The notes under the pieces: generated by a model
What the model was told of the DNA's origin: nothing
The model's database searches: none
Seen by the model: only the letters and a program-made list of their open reading frames with translations
Made by a program: the position numbers and the translations under genes
Shown here: positions 1-8,106 of the stretch, piece by piece
Layout: the number at the start of each line of letters is the position of its first letter
How positions within the stretch are numbered: the stretch's first letter is position 1
Assembly (NCBI RefSeq): GCF_003664595.1
Contig: NZ_QXPZ01000008.1
Coordinates: forward strand, 24,074-88,073
Direction of reading: 5' to 3'
Origin: Atopobacter sp. AH10
Lineage (GTDB): Bacteria; Bacillota; Bacilli; Lactobacillales; Aerococcaceae
DNA: 64,000 nucleotides

Positions 1-194
1 AATTTGATTTTTTCTGCATTAACAACGATCACATTGTCACCTGTATCCACGTGAGGTGTGAAAGTTGGTTTGTTTTTACCGCGTAAGATGCTTGCCACAA
101 CTGCAGATAAACGTCCCAATGGAACATCAGTTGCGTCAACCACATACCATTTACGTTCAATTTCACTTGCTTTTGCCATATAAGTTGTACGCAC
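1..194 (-). CDS. rplM: 50S ribosomal protein L13 (5' part only)
   Basis: The gene is cut by the left window edge, leaving about 64 N-terminal codons. The translation begins [19 protein letters not shown] and contains the L13 core motif [18 protein letters not shown] followed by [19 protein letters not shown], which is diagnostic for the family. The start is GTG at 194-192, preceded on the minus strand by GGAGG eight bases upstream; the internal ATG at residue 6 has no comparable site. L13 is an early-assembling 50S protein, normally co-transcribed with rpsI, which would lie outside the window. A consensus promoter and a leader lie immediately upstream. Confidence 0.95.
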   Translation of the reverse strand, partial: MRTTYMAKASEIERKWYVVDATDVPLGRLSAVVASILRGKNKPTFTPHVDTGDNVIVVNAEKIK

Positions 195-271
195 GGTTAT
201 TTCCTCCAATATTTAGATCTGTTTGAACACAATTGAGTTTCCGGGGCTCCATCGTGGGGCAAACAATACCG
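195..271 (-). promoter_or_regulatory. Possible L13 autoregulatory leader upstream of rplM
   Basis: About 75 nt of untranslated RNA separates the predicted transcription start from the rplM start. It contains GC-rich blocks (GCCCC repeated around 246-260 on the minus strand) able to form local structure. Firmicutes rplM genes commonly carry an L13 leader (an Rfam family) bound by the protein. I identify it from position and composition, not from a structural alignment. Confidence 0.4.
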
Positions 272-277
272 ATAACC

Positions 278-306
278 ATAATACCCCAATTTATCTTTCC
301 TGTCAA
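278..306 (-). promoter_or_regulatory. Sigma-A promoter of rplM
   Basis: On the minus strand TTGACA (301-306) and TATTAT (278-283) are separated by exactly 17 bp, a near-perfect vegetative promoter pointing into rplM. Transcription would start near 271. Confidence 0.85.
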
Positions 307-382
307 CTTCGCTTGGCTTTTTCTTCCAAAAAAATCTGCTGTAGCTTTTCAGTCATTTTCACCATGTAGCACTTGCAGAATA

Positions 383-712
383 TCAAGCGTCTTCCTTTTC
401 CAGACGTTGATAAAGCTCCACCATTTCCTTGGCTAAATCTAAGAATGATATAGCGGTCATTAAATGATCCTGCCCATGCACCATTAACAAGGAAACTTCT
501 ACCGCCTCCCCAGAGGCTTCTTGACTTAATAAGCCTGTTTGGGCTTTATGTGCTATATTGAGGGACTTTTGCGCTTCAGCTAATTTACTAGCTGCCAAGT
601 CAAAATCTTTTTCTTTTGCGGCCTGAATAGCTTCAATAGCTTTCCCCCTTGCATCCCCGCCGTGCATAATTAATTGCATGATCACTTCTAAATTAGCTGG
701 TTCACTCATCAT
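383..712 (-). CDS. PTS lactose/cellobiose-type IIA component
   Basis: The 109-residue product is the size of the all-helical IIA proteins of the lactose/chitobiose family (LacF, CelC, ChbA). The active-site stretch LLMVHGQDHLMTA contains His79, the expected phosphorylation site, with Asp82 in the metal-ligand position and His83 following. The protein would accept phosphate from HPr and pass it to a IIB partner during beta-glucoside or lactose-type sugar uptake. No IIB or IIC gene lies beside it in this window, so it is an orphan IIA here. Two ATG codons overlap the start; the second (709) has the better spacing from GGAGG. The PRD regulator lies upstream on the same strand across a 395-bp repeat-containing gap. 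Confidence 0.9.
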   Translation of the reverse strand: MMSEPANLEVIMQLIMHGGDARGKAIEAIQAAKEKDFDLAASKLAEAQKSLNIAHKAQTGLLSQEASGEAVEVSLLMVHGQDHLMTAISFLDLAKEMVELYQRLEKEDA

Positions 713-895
713 AATCCTCCATCTTTTCTATAAGGCTAGCTATCTCTTAGGTCGTTTCTCCCTAGCCTTGCCCTGTGAAAATTTCTCCATATTTACCCCA
801 AATTTGCTTCAATGTTCTTTTTCTACTATATGCCAAATAATAAGTTCAAAATTTCTTCCTCTACTTTACTTTTCAACATATCCTAGAGATTTCCC

Positions 896-1041
896 TTAAA
901 CTCTCCTAGATATTTCCTTTACTCCATTTTCCAAAATATTTTGCCGATCTTTCCTAAACTTCCTGCAGATTTTCTCTAAACTTCCTGCAAATCTTTCCTA
1001 AACTTCCTAGAGATCTTCCTTAAACTCTCCCTAATTCTTTT
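896..1041. repeat. 22-bp tandem repeat between PTS regulator and IIA gene
   Basis: In the 395-bp gap 713-1107, units beginning CTAAACTTCCT or the variant TTAAACTCTCC start at 954, 976, 998 and 1020, exactly 22 bp apart (two helical turns). A related unit starts at 896. The rest of the gap is AT-rich with no gene. No convincing promoter for the IIA gene was found by eye. Confidence 0.75.
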
Positions 1042-1107
1042 AAGGTTACTTTAGCTTTATTATCTCCATCAAACTATTAGGGAGGCGCATTAAACTTCAT
1101 CAACTCC

Positions 1108-3141
1108 CTACAAAACCCTTTGCAAACTTTCTACCATGAGTGCTTTAAATCGTTTAAAACACGGTTCCTTCATCAAGGCTTGTCTTAAAGCTTTATCATT
1201 CGTCCATTGCCCGATAGCCTGAGAGACTTGAATTAAATGCGGATTGCTATAACTAGAAGGGGAGATGAGGAATACCATTCTAACTCCTTTATGCTGATCA
1301 TTCCATACTATCGGATGCTTTAAAATAGCCACTGCTACTTGTGCTTCTTCTGTTAAAGCCGTTGTGGGATGAGGCACTGCTACTTCTTCTCCAAAAACCA
1401 CTCCACCCATACTTTCTCGAAGTTTTAGCTGATCCTTCATTTTCCCTACAAAGTCTTCCATTGGGCTTTTATTTAGCGTCTTAATCAAATCATCGAGCAA
1501 GCTTTCTTTTTCCCTATTCGCCTCAATAATAAGAAAGCGACTCGGGTCAAAATGCTGTTGAAAAATTTCTTCTGCTTGTCCTTTATTCTCTTCTCTTGGC
1601 AAATTAAGCTTTGACTTGTCTTCTCCCTTTTCTAAATTTGGCCGTATTTCTTTTATCTTCTCTTGAATGTTTCTAATATCCTTATCGCTTAGAAATACAT
1701 TGACAAAAACATAAGGGACGGGTAACCAAATATGCGACAAGTCTATGGCAGAAATCAACAAGTCTATATGCCCTAACTGCTCGGCATTTAACTGATAATA
1801 GCTCATCACATCGACAATTAGAATGGACTGGCCAAGGCTATTTTCCAAGCGACTTTTTAGCATTTGAGCTGAGCCGTAGCCCGTCGCACAAACCACCAAT
1901 ACTCTAATTTTCCGGCGTGCCTTGTAGCGTTCTCTAGCCGCTAGTATATGCAAAGCCATATAGCCCCACTCATCATCCGTTACATTTTGCCCTCTCAATT
2001 CTTTTAAAGAGGATAGATAATGCCGACATTCTTCCAAAACTTGTCCATGTTCCTGAGTAATTTCTCCTATTAAGGGGTTGTCCAACTGTATATCATTGCT
2101 TAAACGAACTTTGAGCGTTTCTAAATGCGTTAAAAGCCCCTCTACTAAAATAGGATCCACTTCAAACGCCTGCTCAGAAGCCGCACTCATTTCTTCCAAC
2201 AAGTCCACTAAGCTTTTATATTTTTGCCCATCTGCATTTTTCTGGTTTAGCCTAGGATGACTTTTGCCGGATAGGTGAATGGCGACATACTGAACTTCCT
2301 CTTCTGGAAAAGTAATCGCCATCATTTTTTGGATTCGCTTGAGAATAGCTTCCGCTACCGTACGTTCTAGTTTGGCATCTTCTTTTTTTATGTTTGTAGG
2401 TGAAAGTAAGGGATAGCCCAGTTGGATTCGTTTAATCGTTAAAGCAAGGTGTAGCACCAAATTTTGGATCACAAAGTCCGACACCAATAGTTGCGCCTCA
2501 CGACATTCATCCAAGACGACAATCGTCAAGCTTTCAAAACTCACCCCTTCTGGAAGAAAAGAAGGATCAATATAAGGGTTCAAAGCATTTCCATACTTAG
2601 GTGTAAAGAAATAATCCATCATAAAATGCCGTTGATCCAGTTCATCCCCTTTAATATAAAGATAGTGATCTGCGCCATAATCAATGGTCAGCTGATAGGG
2701 TTTTAAGAGCTCCCGACATTCGTTTAAGACATTTTTGACGCTAGTGATACTCAAATAGAGTTCGTCTTCAATATCCCTTATATGCGGTCTCCATTGGTCA
2801 AAGAAAAAGCGGTGAAGGATAAAAAATTGCCGATCTCTAGCTTCTTCCACTTGAACAACATCACGAGGAAAGGCCTGTTGTTGAGAGGCCATCTTCCAAA
2901 ATTGGTAGAATAATTTTTCGTCATCTATTCTAAATTGATAGCCATAACCTGGAGTTGCTTCGATTACTGCCCCTTCCTCAGCTAGCACACGGGTCAAACT
3001 CTTTAAATATTTCCGTATCGTTTTATCCGATAGATGTAAGGCATTCGCTAGTTGTTGACTCGTTAGGTAAGTGTTAGGAAATTTTTTCAAGTAACTTAAG
3101 ATATTATACTCTCGATTGTTCAAGACCTTCTGTTTTCCCAT
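1108..3141 (-). CDS. PRD-domain PTS-regulated transcriptional activator (LicR/MtlR type)
   Basis: The 677-residue protein has the full five-part architecture of LicR/MtlR regulators. An N-terminal winged helix-turn-helix covers roughly 8-60, followed by a second DNA-binding-like region. Two PRD domains follow (about 205-300 and 310-410) with candidate phospho-histidines H231, H289, H339 and H398. A IIB-like domain has Cys418 in VLVVCATGYGSAQM, and a C-terminal fructose/mannitol-type IIA domain has His591 in EEVAVPHPTTAL. Such proteins activate PTS operons according to phosphorylation by HPr and by their cognate IIB. The lactose-type IIA gene lies downstream and could be its target. The substrate cannot be told from sequence. 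The start is supported by GGGAGGG shortly upstream of ATG. Confidence 0.9.
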   Translation of the reverse strand: MGKQKVLNNREYNILSYLKKFPNTYLTSQQLANALHLSDKTIRKYLKSLTRVLAEEGAVIEATPGYGYQFRIDDEKLFYQFWKMASQQQAFPRDVVQVEEARDRQFFILHRFFFDQWRPHIRDIEDELYLSITSVKNVLNECRELLKPYQLTIDYGADHYLYIKGDELDQRHFMMDYFFTPKYGNALNPYIDPSFLPEGVSFESLTIVVLDECREAQLLVSDFVIQNLVLHLALTIKRIQLGYPLLSPTNIKKEDAKLERTVAEAILKRIQKMMAITFPEEEVQYVAIHLSGKSHPRLNQKNADGQKYKSLVDLLEEMSAASEQAFEVDPILVEGLLTHLETLKVRLSNDIQLDNPLIGEITQEHGQVLEECRHYLSSLKELRGQNVTDDEWGYMALHILAARERYKARRKIRVLVVCATGYGSAQMLKSRLENSLGQSILIVDVMSYYQLNAEQLGHIDLLISAIDLSHIWLPVPYVFVNVFLSDKDIRNIQEKIKEIRPNLEKGEDKSKLNLPREENKGQAEEIFQQHFDPSRFLIIEANREKESLLDDLIKTLNKSPMEDFVGKMKDQLKLRESMGGVVFGEEVAVPHPTTALTEEAQVAVAILKHPIVWNDQHKGVRMVFLISPSSYSNPHLIQVSQAIGQWTNDKALRQALMKEPCFKRFKALMVESLQRVL

Positions 3142-3203
3142 AAAATCCCTCCCTTCCTTCTTACCTATTTATTATAACAATATTCTTCTTACGCCGATGA
3201 TCC

Positions 3204-3282
3204 AAAGCTTCCTTAGCGCTACGGAAGATGGACACAATACACTCTCTATTTTGCGGTACGAAAGCTTCCTTAGCGCTACGGA
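3204..3282. repeat. 22-bp exact direct repeat upstream of the PRD regulator
   Basis: An identical 22-base sequence (core CTTCCTTAGCGCTACGGA) occurs at 3204-3225 and 3261-3282, 57 bp apart, followed both times by a GATGG-like end. It lies just before the 60-bp repeat array in the gap between the regulator (minus) and the glpF-like gene (plus). Confidence 0.85.
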
Positions 3283-3315
3283 TGATGGGGTATGGTAACT
3301 TAAGCTGCATATCCC

Positions 3316-3510
3316 CCAGATCAGACTGGAATTGCCTGCCCATATTGTAAGTAGGAAAATAAAATGCCTTATTCCCCCAGTAAGACTGGAATTGCCTGAA
3401 AACATTGCAAGGAGGAGACAAAAATGCCTTATTTCCACAATCAGACTGGAATTGCTTGAAAACATTGTAAGGGGGGAAATAAAATGACTTATTTCCACCG
3501 CTCAAACTGT
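3316..3510 (+). repeat. 60-bp tandem repeat array with one mini-ORF per unit
   Basis: Just over three units repeat with an exact 60-bp period. On the plus strand each later unit carries a purine-rich Shine-Dalgarno, ATG and a short frame: 3364-3399 (MPYSPSKTGIA), 3424-3459 (MPYFHNQTGIA, preceded by AAGGAGG at 3409-3415) and 3484-3564 (MTYFHRSNCRR... 26 residues, preceded by AAGGGGGG). The first unit is degenerate and lacks an ATG. Because 60 is divisible by three, the minus strand also stays open (3161-3520), giving a 20-residue repeat ending in QFQSD, but that frame has no ribosome-binding site. Whether any peptide is made is unknown. Confidence 0.8.
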
Positions 3511-3598
3511 CGTCGCTCACTTTTTAAGGCTTTTTCTGAAAAAACGCTAATTTTTTCGCCTTAGCTCTTTCTTTTCTAAATAAATATGGTAACATGGA

Positions 3599-3660
3599 AA
3601 GGACTCATTTTCGTGTCAAACCATCAATCACTCTGGTAGGATGAAGTCCTTGACTGACAC
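3599..3660 (+). promoter_or_regulatory. Possible H-type pseudoknot in the leader of the glpF-like gene
   Basis: Two interleaved complementary pairs are visible: AAGGACT (3599-3605) with AGTCCTT (3645-3651), and GTGTCA (3613-3618) with TGACAC (3655-3660). Their order makes a pseudoknot. ACCA/TGGT between them could form a further small hairpin. The structure ends 30 nt before the start codon, close to the ribosome-binding site. It matches no riboswitch I recognise. Confidence 0.45.
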
Positions 3661-3690
3661 CGCCAGCAAATATTAAGGAGGATTTTTTTT

Positions 3691-4533
3691 ATGTTTAATA
3701 AGCATGAGTTTCTAGGTGAATTCATCGGAACCTTCCTCATGATTTTACTTGGAACCGGTGCTGTTGCTGTTGATGTCTTATTCGGTGCCCTTGCGTCCGT
3801 GATCCAAGTTGCACTTGTTTGGGCGTTTACAATCACTATTGCCATTTATTCCACTCGTCATCTTTCATCAGCCCATTTCAACCCAGCTGTAACGATCGCT
3901 ATGATTGCCAGCAAACGGATGCCACTTAAAAAGCTCCCTACTTACCTTTTAGGGCAATTCTCTGGAGCTTTCTGCGCAAGTTTAATTCTCTTTGCTATCT
4001 TCAATCCTCATATCGCAGCGTATGAAGCAGCAAATAACATCGTTCGTGGATCAGTAGAATCTCATGTTTCTGCTAAGATGTTCGGGGAATTCTACCTTCA
4101 AGTAGGCTCTCCTTTACAAAGTATGTTAATCGCCTGTTTAGCGGAATTCGTAGGGACTTTCCTCTTGATCTACTTGGTCTTCTCTCTTACTGAAGGTTGC
4201 AATGTGGGCAAGCCAAACTCTGCTATCGAACCATTATTTATTGGTTTAGCTGTGGGTGTTATCGTTTGTGTGATCGGACCTTTAACCCAATGCTGCTTAA
4301 ACCCAATTCGTGACTTTGCACCACGTTTAGTCACAATGCTATTCGGTTGGGGAACTGGTGCTTTACCTGATAATATGGGTGGTTTCTTCTGGGTGTATAT
4401 CCTATCTCCAATCCTAGGTGGCCTATCTGCTGCTACTTTCTTCACCAAAGTGGTTGAACCTGCTATGGTCAAGAATACAGCTAGTCAAGAAGTCGCTGAA
4501 GAAGTTGCTGAAGTTTCTACTGAAGCTTTGTAG
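3691..4533 (+). CDS. Aquaglyceroporin / glycerol uptake facilitator-like protein
   Basis: The 280-residue MIP-family channel has six predicted membrane segments plus two half-helices. The first signature box is standard (HFNPAVTIA, N64-P65-A66). The second reads CLNPIRDFAPRL (N204-P205-I206), so the usual alanine is replaced by isoleucine. The Asp208 and Arg211 that follow are typical of glycerol-conducting (GlpF) channels rather than pure water channels. It would let glycerol diffuse into the cell for glycerol kinase, encoded about 20 kb away in this window. The start follows AAGGAGG with nine bases between. The acidic tail after residue 260 is an unusual extension. Substrate could also be another small polyol. 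Confidence 0.85.
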   Translation: MFNKHEFLGEFIGTFLMILLGTGAVAVDVLFGALASVIQVALVWAFTITIAIYSTRHLSSAHFNPAVTIAMIASKRMPLKKLPTYLLGQFSGAFCASLILFAIFNPHIAAYEAANNIVRGSVESHVSAKMFGEFYLQVGSPLQSMLIACLAEFVGTFLLIYLVFSLTEGCNVGKPNSAIEPLFIGLAVGVIVCVIGPLTQCCLNPIRDFAPRLVTMLFGWGTGALPDNMGGFFWVYILSPILGGLSAATFFTKVVEPAMVKNTASQEVAEEVAEVSTEAL

Positions 4534-4565
4534 TCAACTCACCAAAGTTTTCTATCAACTATTTC

Positions 4566-4660
4566 TGATATCTATCAATTTTTTCTGATATAGATAAACT
4601 TTTTTTGATATCTATCAATTTTTCTGATATAGATAAACTTTTTTGATATCTATCAACTTT
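4566..4660. repeat. 20-bp AT-rich tandem repeat after the glpF-like gene
   Basis: Five units beginning TGATATCTATCAA or TGATATAGATAAA start at 4566, 4586, 4606, 4625 and 4644. The two variants alternate, and each is partly palindromic around GATATC. The array leads directly into the terminator. Confidence 0.75.
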
Positions 4661-4663
4661 TCT

Positions 4664-4703
4664 GGCAAGGTCTAACTGTTCTTTAGTTGGCCTTGCTTTT
4701 TTA
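4664..4703 (+). terminator. Rho-independent terminator of the glpF-like gene
   Basis: GCAAGG (4665-4670) pairs with CCTTGC (4691-4696), with AACT/AGTT inside, followed by a run of T. Confidence 0.8.
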
Positions 4704-4730
4704 TTTCCACTATGTCTAGGCTCTGGTCAG

Positions 4731-5005
4731 TTTAGCTAACCCTACTATGAACGTAAGCGGTCGATTACCAGCTACATTGCTTATTATTTCGTGTTATGGA
4801 TGGCTTTTAGAGAATTGGTCATCTGTTCAACAGCCATGGCACCGTTTCGAGCCACGGTCTCTCAACTCGCCAGCCTCAAACAAACTGTATAGAAGCTGCG
4901 CTTGCAACAGTTTGTAATTCATTGGCGTGCTGAACATGGCTAACAGATGCCCATTCTCTTTTGGCTCTAGTTAAGTTAATATCTATTTAGCTAACCCTAC
5001 TATGA
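4731..5005. repeat. Palindromic unit bracketed by 20-bp direct repeats (MITE-like)
   Basis: The 20-bp sequence TTTAGCTAACCCTACTATGA occurs at 4731-4750 and again at 4986-5005. Between them lies a long imperfect palindrome: GAGAATTGGTCATCTGTT near 4810 matches the complement of the segment ending near 4957, and ACAAACTGT (4880-4888) pairs with ACAGTTTGT near 4907-4915. No ORF is present. The layout resembles a miniature repeat element but no transposase-type ends are recognised. The rest of the gap to 5371 shows only degenerate AGCC/CTTAGC-rich sequence and a terminator. Confidence 0.5.
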
Positions 5006-5171
5006 CCAGTGGAAATTCTAAAAAAGACTTACTCTTAAAAGCTGGCTCTTTGTGGGCTAGTCAAGATTCGCTATCCCTATCTCTTATCTGTAGCCTTAGC
5101 AAGTGTCTCCATAAGCCGTCATCTTAGCCAAAAGCCTAGTCAAAAGTCTTCATAAGCAATCTTCTAAGCAA

Positions 5172-5224
5172 AAATACCTTAGCAAGAGTCTTCATCTCGA
5201 CTTTCCTGCTAAGGTATTTTACTT
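5172..5224 (-). terminator. Bidirectional-looking terminator after truA
   Basis: AAATACCTTAGCA and TGCTAAGGTATTT form a 13-bp perfect stem with an inner GAGTC/GACT extension. On the minus strand it is followed by a U-rich stretch. It would end the ecf-truA transcript, 150 bp past the truA stop codon. Confidence 0.7.
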
Positions 5225-5371
5225 TTTTATTTTAAGGCTAATCATTCTGACTCACTTCAGGCTGAAAAACTACCTCGCAATAATTTCCCAACTCATTCTT
5301 TTTACAGATGATAGCCGCCTCTCTTTTACTCACAAAAAGCGACCAATCCTAGCCTGTTAGACGCCTCTCTT

Positions 5372-6142
5372 TTACTCAATGCTTGGCTTGTCATAACAAG
5401 CTGGATACCAAACTTTTTCTAAAACAAGTCCTTGACTTGGTGCAGTTGGCCCTGCAGCCTTACGATTTTTAGCTTCTAAAGCCTCAGCCATAAAACTAAC
5501 TGGTTTTAAACCATCTCCTATTTGTATACTCGTTCCTACCAAAATACGCACCATATTATAAAGGAATCCCTTCCCTTCAAAGGTAAAGATTAAACAATCC
5601 CCCTGTCGTTTGACATCGGCTCGATAAACAGTCCTGACCTTGTCTTCTTTATCGGTTTTAGTGGAGCAAAAACTGCTAAAGTCATGCGTGCCAGGTATAC
5701 AGGACAAGGCTTCTTGCATTGCCTCTAAATTGACCCGATAAGGATGGTGCCATTGGTAGAGACGTCTGAAAGGATCCATCACTTTATTCGTGCACACTGT
5801 ATAACAATACCTCTTCTTTTCTGCATGGTATTGCGCATTAAAGTCGGGTAAAGTTTCTTTGACCTCTACTACTACAATATCTCCAGGCAAGAGGCTATTA
5901 AGGGCTCGTTGCATTTGTTCGGGAGCCAAACGAGCAGGATAATCAAAATGGATGACTTGTCCCTTGGCATGGACGCCAGAATCCGTTCTGCCAGATGCAT
6001 AAACTGGAATAGCTATTCCTTTTGTCATTCTAAATAAGGCTTTTTGTAATTCAGCTTGGATACTATTGCCGTTTTTTTGAATTTGAAAGCCCACATATCT
6101 TGTTCCATCATAGGCGATGGTAGCCTTTATTCGCATTACCAT
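5372..6142 (-). CDS. truA: tRNA pseudouridine(38-40) synthase TruA
   Basis: The 256-residue protein converts uridines 38-40 of the tRNA anticodon arm to pseudouridine. The catalytic aspartate is Asp54 in the family motif ASGRTDSGVHAKGQ, and the N-terminal IAYDGTRYVGFQ and later FLYNMVRI motifs also match TruA. Length is normal. The start overlaps the ecfT stop: ATG at 6142 or the third-residue ATG at 6136, the latter forming a TAATG stop-start junction, so the two genes are translationally coupled. It is the last gene of the ecfA1-ecfA2-ecfT-truA operon, a common Firmicutes arrangement. Confidence 0.95.
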   Translation of the reverse strand: MVMRIKATIAYDGTRYVGFQIQKNGNSIQAELQKALFRMTKGIAIPVYASGRTDSGVHAKGQVIHFDYPARLAPEQMQRALNSLLPGDIVVVEVKETLPDFNAQYHAEKKRYCYTVCTNKVMDPFRRLYQWHHPYRVNLEAMQEALSCIPGTHDFSSFCSTKTDKEDKVRTVYRADVKRQGDCLIFTFEGKGFLYNMVRILVGTSIQIGDGLKPVSFMAEALEAKNRKAAGPTAPSQGLVLEKVWYPACYDKPSIE

Positions 6143-6933
6143 GTGCGTAACCCAAATAAAGCAAGCGTAAAAGCAATAATCGCCACTAAGACCATCACAT
6201 CTCTACGTTGATAAGAAAGCTTTCTGTACTTTGTTCTTTCTTGATCCCCATTATAACCTCTTGCTTCCATAGCTATCGCTAAATCATCCGCGCGATTAAA
6301 GGCTGATACAAAGAGTGGCACTAAAATAGGAATGATGGCCTTGATCCGTTTAAACATCGTTCCTTCATCAAAATCTACCCCTCTTGATTTTTGAGCATTC
6401 ATAATTTTTTGAGTTTCATCCATCAAGGTCGGCACAAATCTTAAGGCAATAGATAACATGAGAGCTATGTCATGGACGGGCACCTTGATCTTCTTTAAGG
6501 GTTTCATCAAGCTTTCTAAAGCATCCGCAAGAAGAAGTGGCGGAGTCGTCAAGGTCATCAAGGTGGACATCAAGATAATCAAAAGGAAACGGAAAAAAAT
6601 AAACACGGCTTGCCTAATGCCATCTCCAGTCAATTTTAAGAAAGCCCACTGCCAATAAACTGGCTCTCCTCCTGTAAAGAACAATTGGAGAAGGACGGTA
6701 AAGGCAATCAACCAAATCATGGGTTTCAATCCTTTGAGGAAAAAGCCTACTGGGATCTTTGAGAGAATCAAAGACAAGGCTAAAAATGCCAAGCTAAGCC
6801 CATAAGAGGCCAAAGAATTCGCAAAAAAGACTAAATAGATAAAGAAAAAGGAAGTCAGCAATTTTGTCCGTGGATCTAGCTGATGAACAAAAGAATTTCC
6901 CTTAATGTAACGACCGAAAATAAATTGATTCAT
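6136..6933 (-). CDS. ecfT: ECF transporter transmembrane component EcfT
   Basis: This 265-residue membrane protein is the shared permease scaffold of group II energy-coupling-factor importers, linking the two ATPases to exchangeable vitamin- or metal-binding S components. It has about six hydrophobic segments and the typical coupling-helix signatures around residues 170-220, including AQKSRGVDF and AIAMEARGY. Both A-R-G boxes that contact the ATPases are present. It starts immediately after ecfA2 and overlaps truA. No S component is encoded in the window, so the substrate cannot be inferred. Confidence 0.93.
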   Translation of the reverse strand: MNQFIFGRYIKGNSFVHQLDPRTKLLTSFFFIYLVFFANSLASYGLSLAFLALSLILSKIPVGFFLKGLKPMIWLIAFTVLLQLFFTGGEPVYWQWAFLKLTGDGIRQAVFIFFRFLLIILMSTLMTLTTPPLLLADALESLMKPLKKIKVPVHDIALMLSIALRFVPTLMDETQKIMNAQKSRGVDFDEGTMFKRIKAIIPILVPLFVSAFNRADDLAIAMEARGYNGDQERTKYRKLSYQRRDVMVLVAIIAFTLALFGLRTW

Positions 6934-8106
6934 CTAACTATCAGCTCCTTCCTTTAGAAATAGCACAATACGATCAGCTAATTCATCAATCGTTAGCGCA
7001 TAAGAATGACTGAGAGGCTCATTTTGCCCGTCTAAAGCTTGATCTAGGCTTTTATCTAGCCTTTGACTTAACTGGCATCCTGAAGGGCTTACTGGGCTCT
7101 TACTTAAACTACCCATAGACGAATCCGACTGACTTAATGGCCTTTTAGATGAACTTTCCACAGAAGCATCCGACTGACTCAATGGGCTTTTAGATGAACT
7201 TTCCATAGAAGCATCCGACTGACTCAATGGGCTCTGAGACGTCTCCTCCCTAGTTGATTTAGCATCTTGGCTTACTGGGCTATTATCCGAATCTTCCAGT
7301 GTCGTCTCCTTATCTAGCTCATCTTTAGCCTTAAGCAATTCTCGATGAAATGCACTAGCCCATGGAAGCGACAATTGTTTCTCATGGAGCCAGTTAGCAT
7401 CAGAAAAGATTTCTTCTGGACTGCCTTCTTTGACCACCTGCCCCTTCTCTAAGACAATCACATGGTCAGCAAAAGAAGCCACATATTCCATCTGATGGGT
7501 CACTAAAACAATGGTTAAGCCCTCTTCTGTATGCAAGCGATAAAAGAGTTGCATCATTTCCTTAGCCCCTCTTGGATCTAAACCAGCTGTTGGTTCATCT
7601 AAGACTAAGACTTCTGGCTCTAAGGCTAAAACTCCAGCTATGGCCACTCGCCTTTTTTGCCCTCCAGATAAATCAAAGGGAGAGCGGTCAAAATACTCAT
7701 CAGGCAGATGGACTTCTTTTAACTTATCATGAGCTAGAACTAAAGCTTCCTCTTGGCTCATCCCAAAATTTTTCGGGCCAAAAGCTATATCCTGCCCGAT
7801 AGTTTCATCAAACAATTGCGATTCTGGAAATTGAAAAACAATCCCCACTTTTTTACGAAGGCCTTTTAAGCCTTTCATATCAGAATCTTTAGTAATCAGG
7901 GTATCCCCCAAATGCACTTCTCCAGATGTCGGCTTGAGTAAGCCATTCAAATGTTGCAGAATCGTTGACTTCCCAGAGCCAGTATGGCCAATAATCGCTG
8001 TAAAGGAACCGGATGGAATAGTAAAGGTCACATCTTTTAAAGCTGTATTCGAAAATGGTGTCCCTGCTTGGTAATCAAAACTTACTTTCTTGAATGCAAT
8101 TTCCAC
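6934..8106 (-). CDS. ecfA2: ECF transporter ATPase EcfA2 with Ser-rich repeat insertion
   Basis: The 390-residue ATPase is about 100 residues longer than usual. The catalytic core is intact: Walker A GHTGSGKS (40-47), Q-loop near 92, signature LSGGQ (146-150), Walker B VLVLDEP (166-172) and H-loop His204. The normal C-terminal segment is interrupted at about residue 262 and resumes at about 368 ([13 protein letters not shown]). The insertion contains three and a half copies of a 15-residue unit around [13 protein letters not shown] (residues 290-340). It pairs with EcfA1 to energise EcfT. The 5' end overlaps ecfA1 by 25 bp. Confidence 0.93.
   Translation of the reverse strand: MEIAFKKVSFDYQAGTPFSNTALKDVTFTIPSGSFTAIIGHTGSGKSTILQHLNGLLKPTSGEVHLGDTLITKDSDMKGLKGLRKKVGIVFQFPESQLFDETIGQDIAFGPKNFGMSQEEALVLAHDKLKEVHLPDEYFDRSPFDLSGGQKRRVAIAGVLALEPEVLVLDEPTAGLDPRGAKEMMQLFYRLHTEEGLTIVLVTHQMEYVASFADHVIVLEKGQVVKEGSPEEIFSDANWLHEKQLSLPWASAFHRELLKAKDELDKETTLEDSDNSPVSQDAKSTREETSQSPLSQSDASMESSSKSPLSQSDASVESSSKRPLSQSDSSMGSLSKSPVSPSGCQLSQRLDKSLDQALDGQNEPLSHSYALTIDELADRIVLFLKEGADS
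7083..7239 (-). repeat. 45-bp coding tandem repeat inside ecfA2
   Basis: Units encoding the 15-residue [19 protein letters not shown] motif are repeated three and a half times in frame. They add a low-complexity serine-rich linker to the C-terminal part of EcfA2. Confidence 0.85.

Noticed and set aside
3204..3510. CRISPR array
   Set aside because: The repeats are contiguous 60-bp tandems or a single pair. There is no repeat-spacer alternation with unique spacers, and no cas genes are nearby.
3161..3520. 119-codon minus-strand frame with 20-residue repeats ending QFQSD
   Set aside because: No Shine-Dalgarno precedes the ATG. The frame stays open only because the repeat period is divisible by three. 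Kept as a repeat, not a gene.
4808..4962. tRNA or known structured RNA in the large palindrome
   Set aside because: No tRNA T-loop or acceptor pattern is present. The arms are imperfect and longer than a tRNA, so it is reported only as a repeat.
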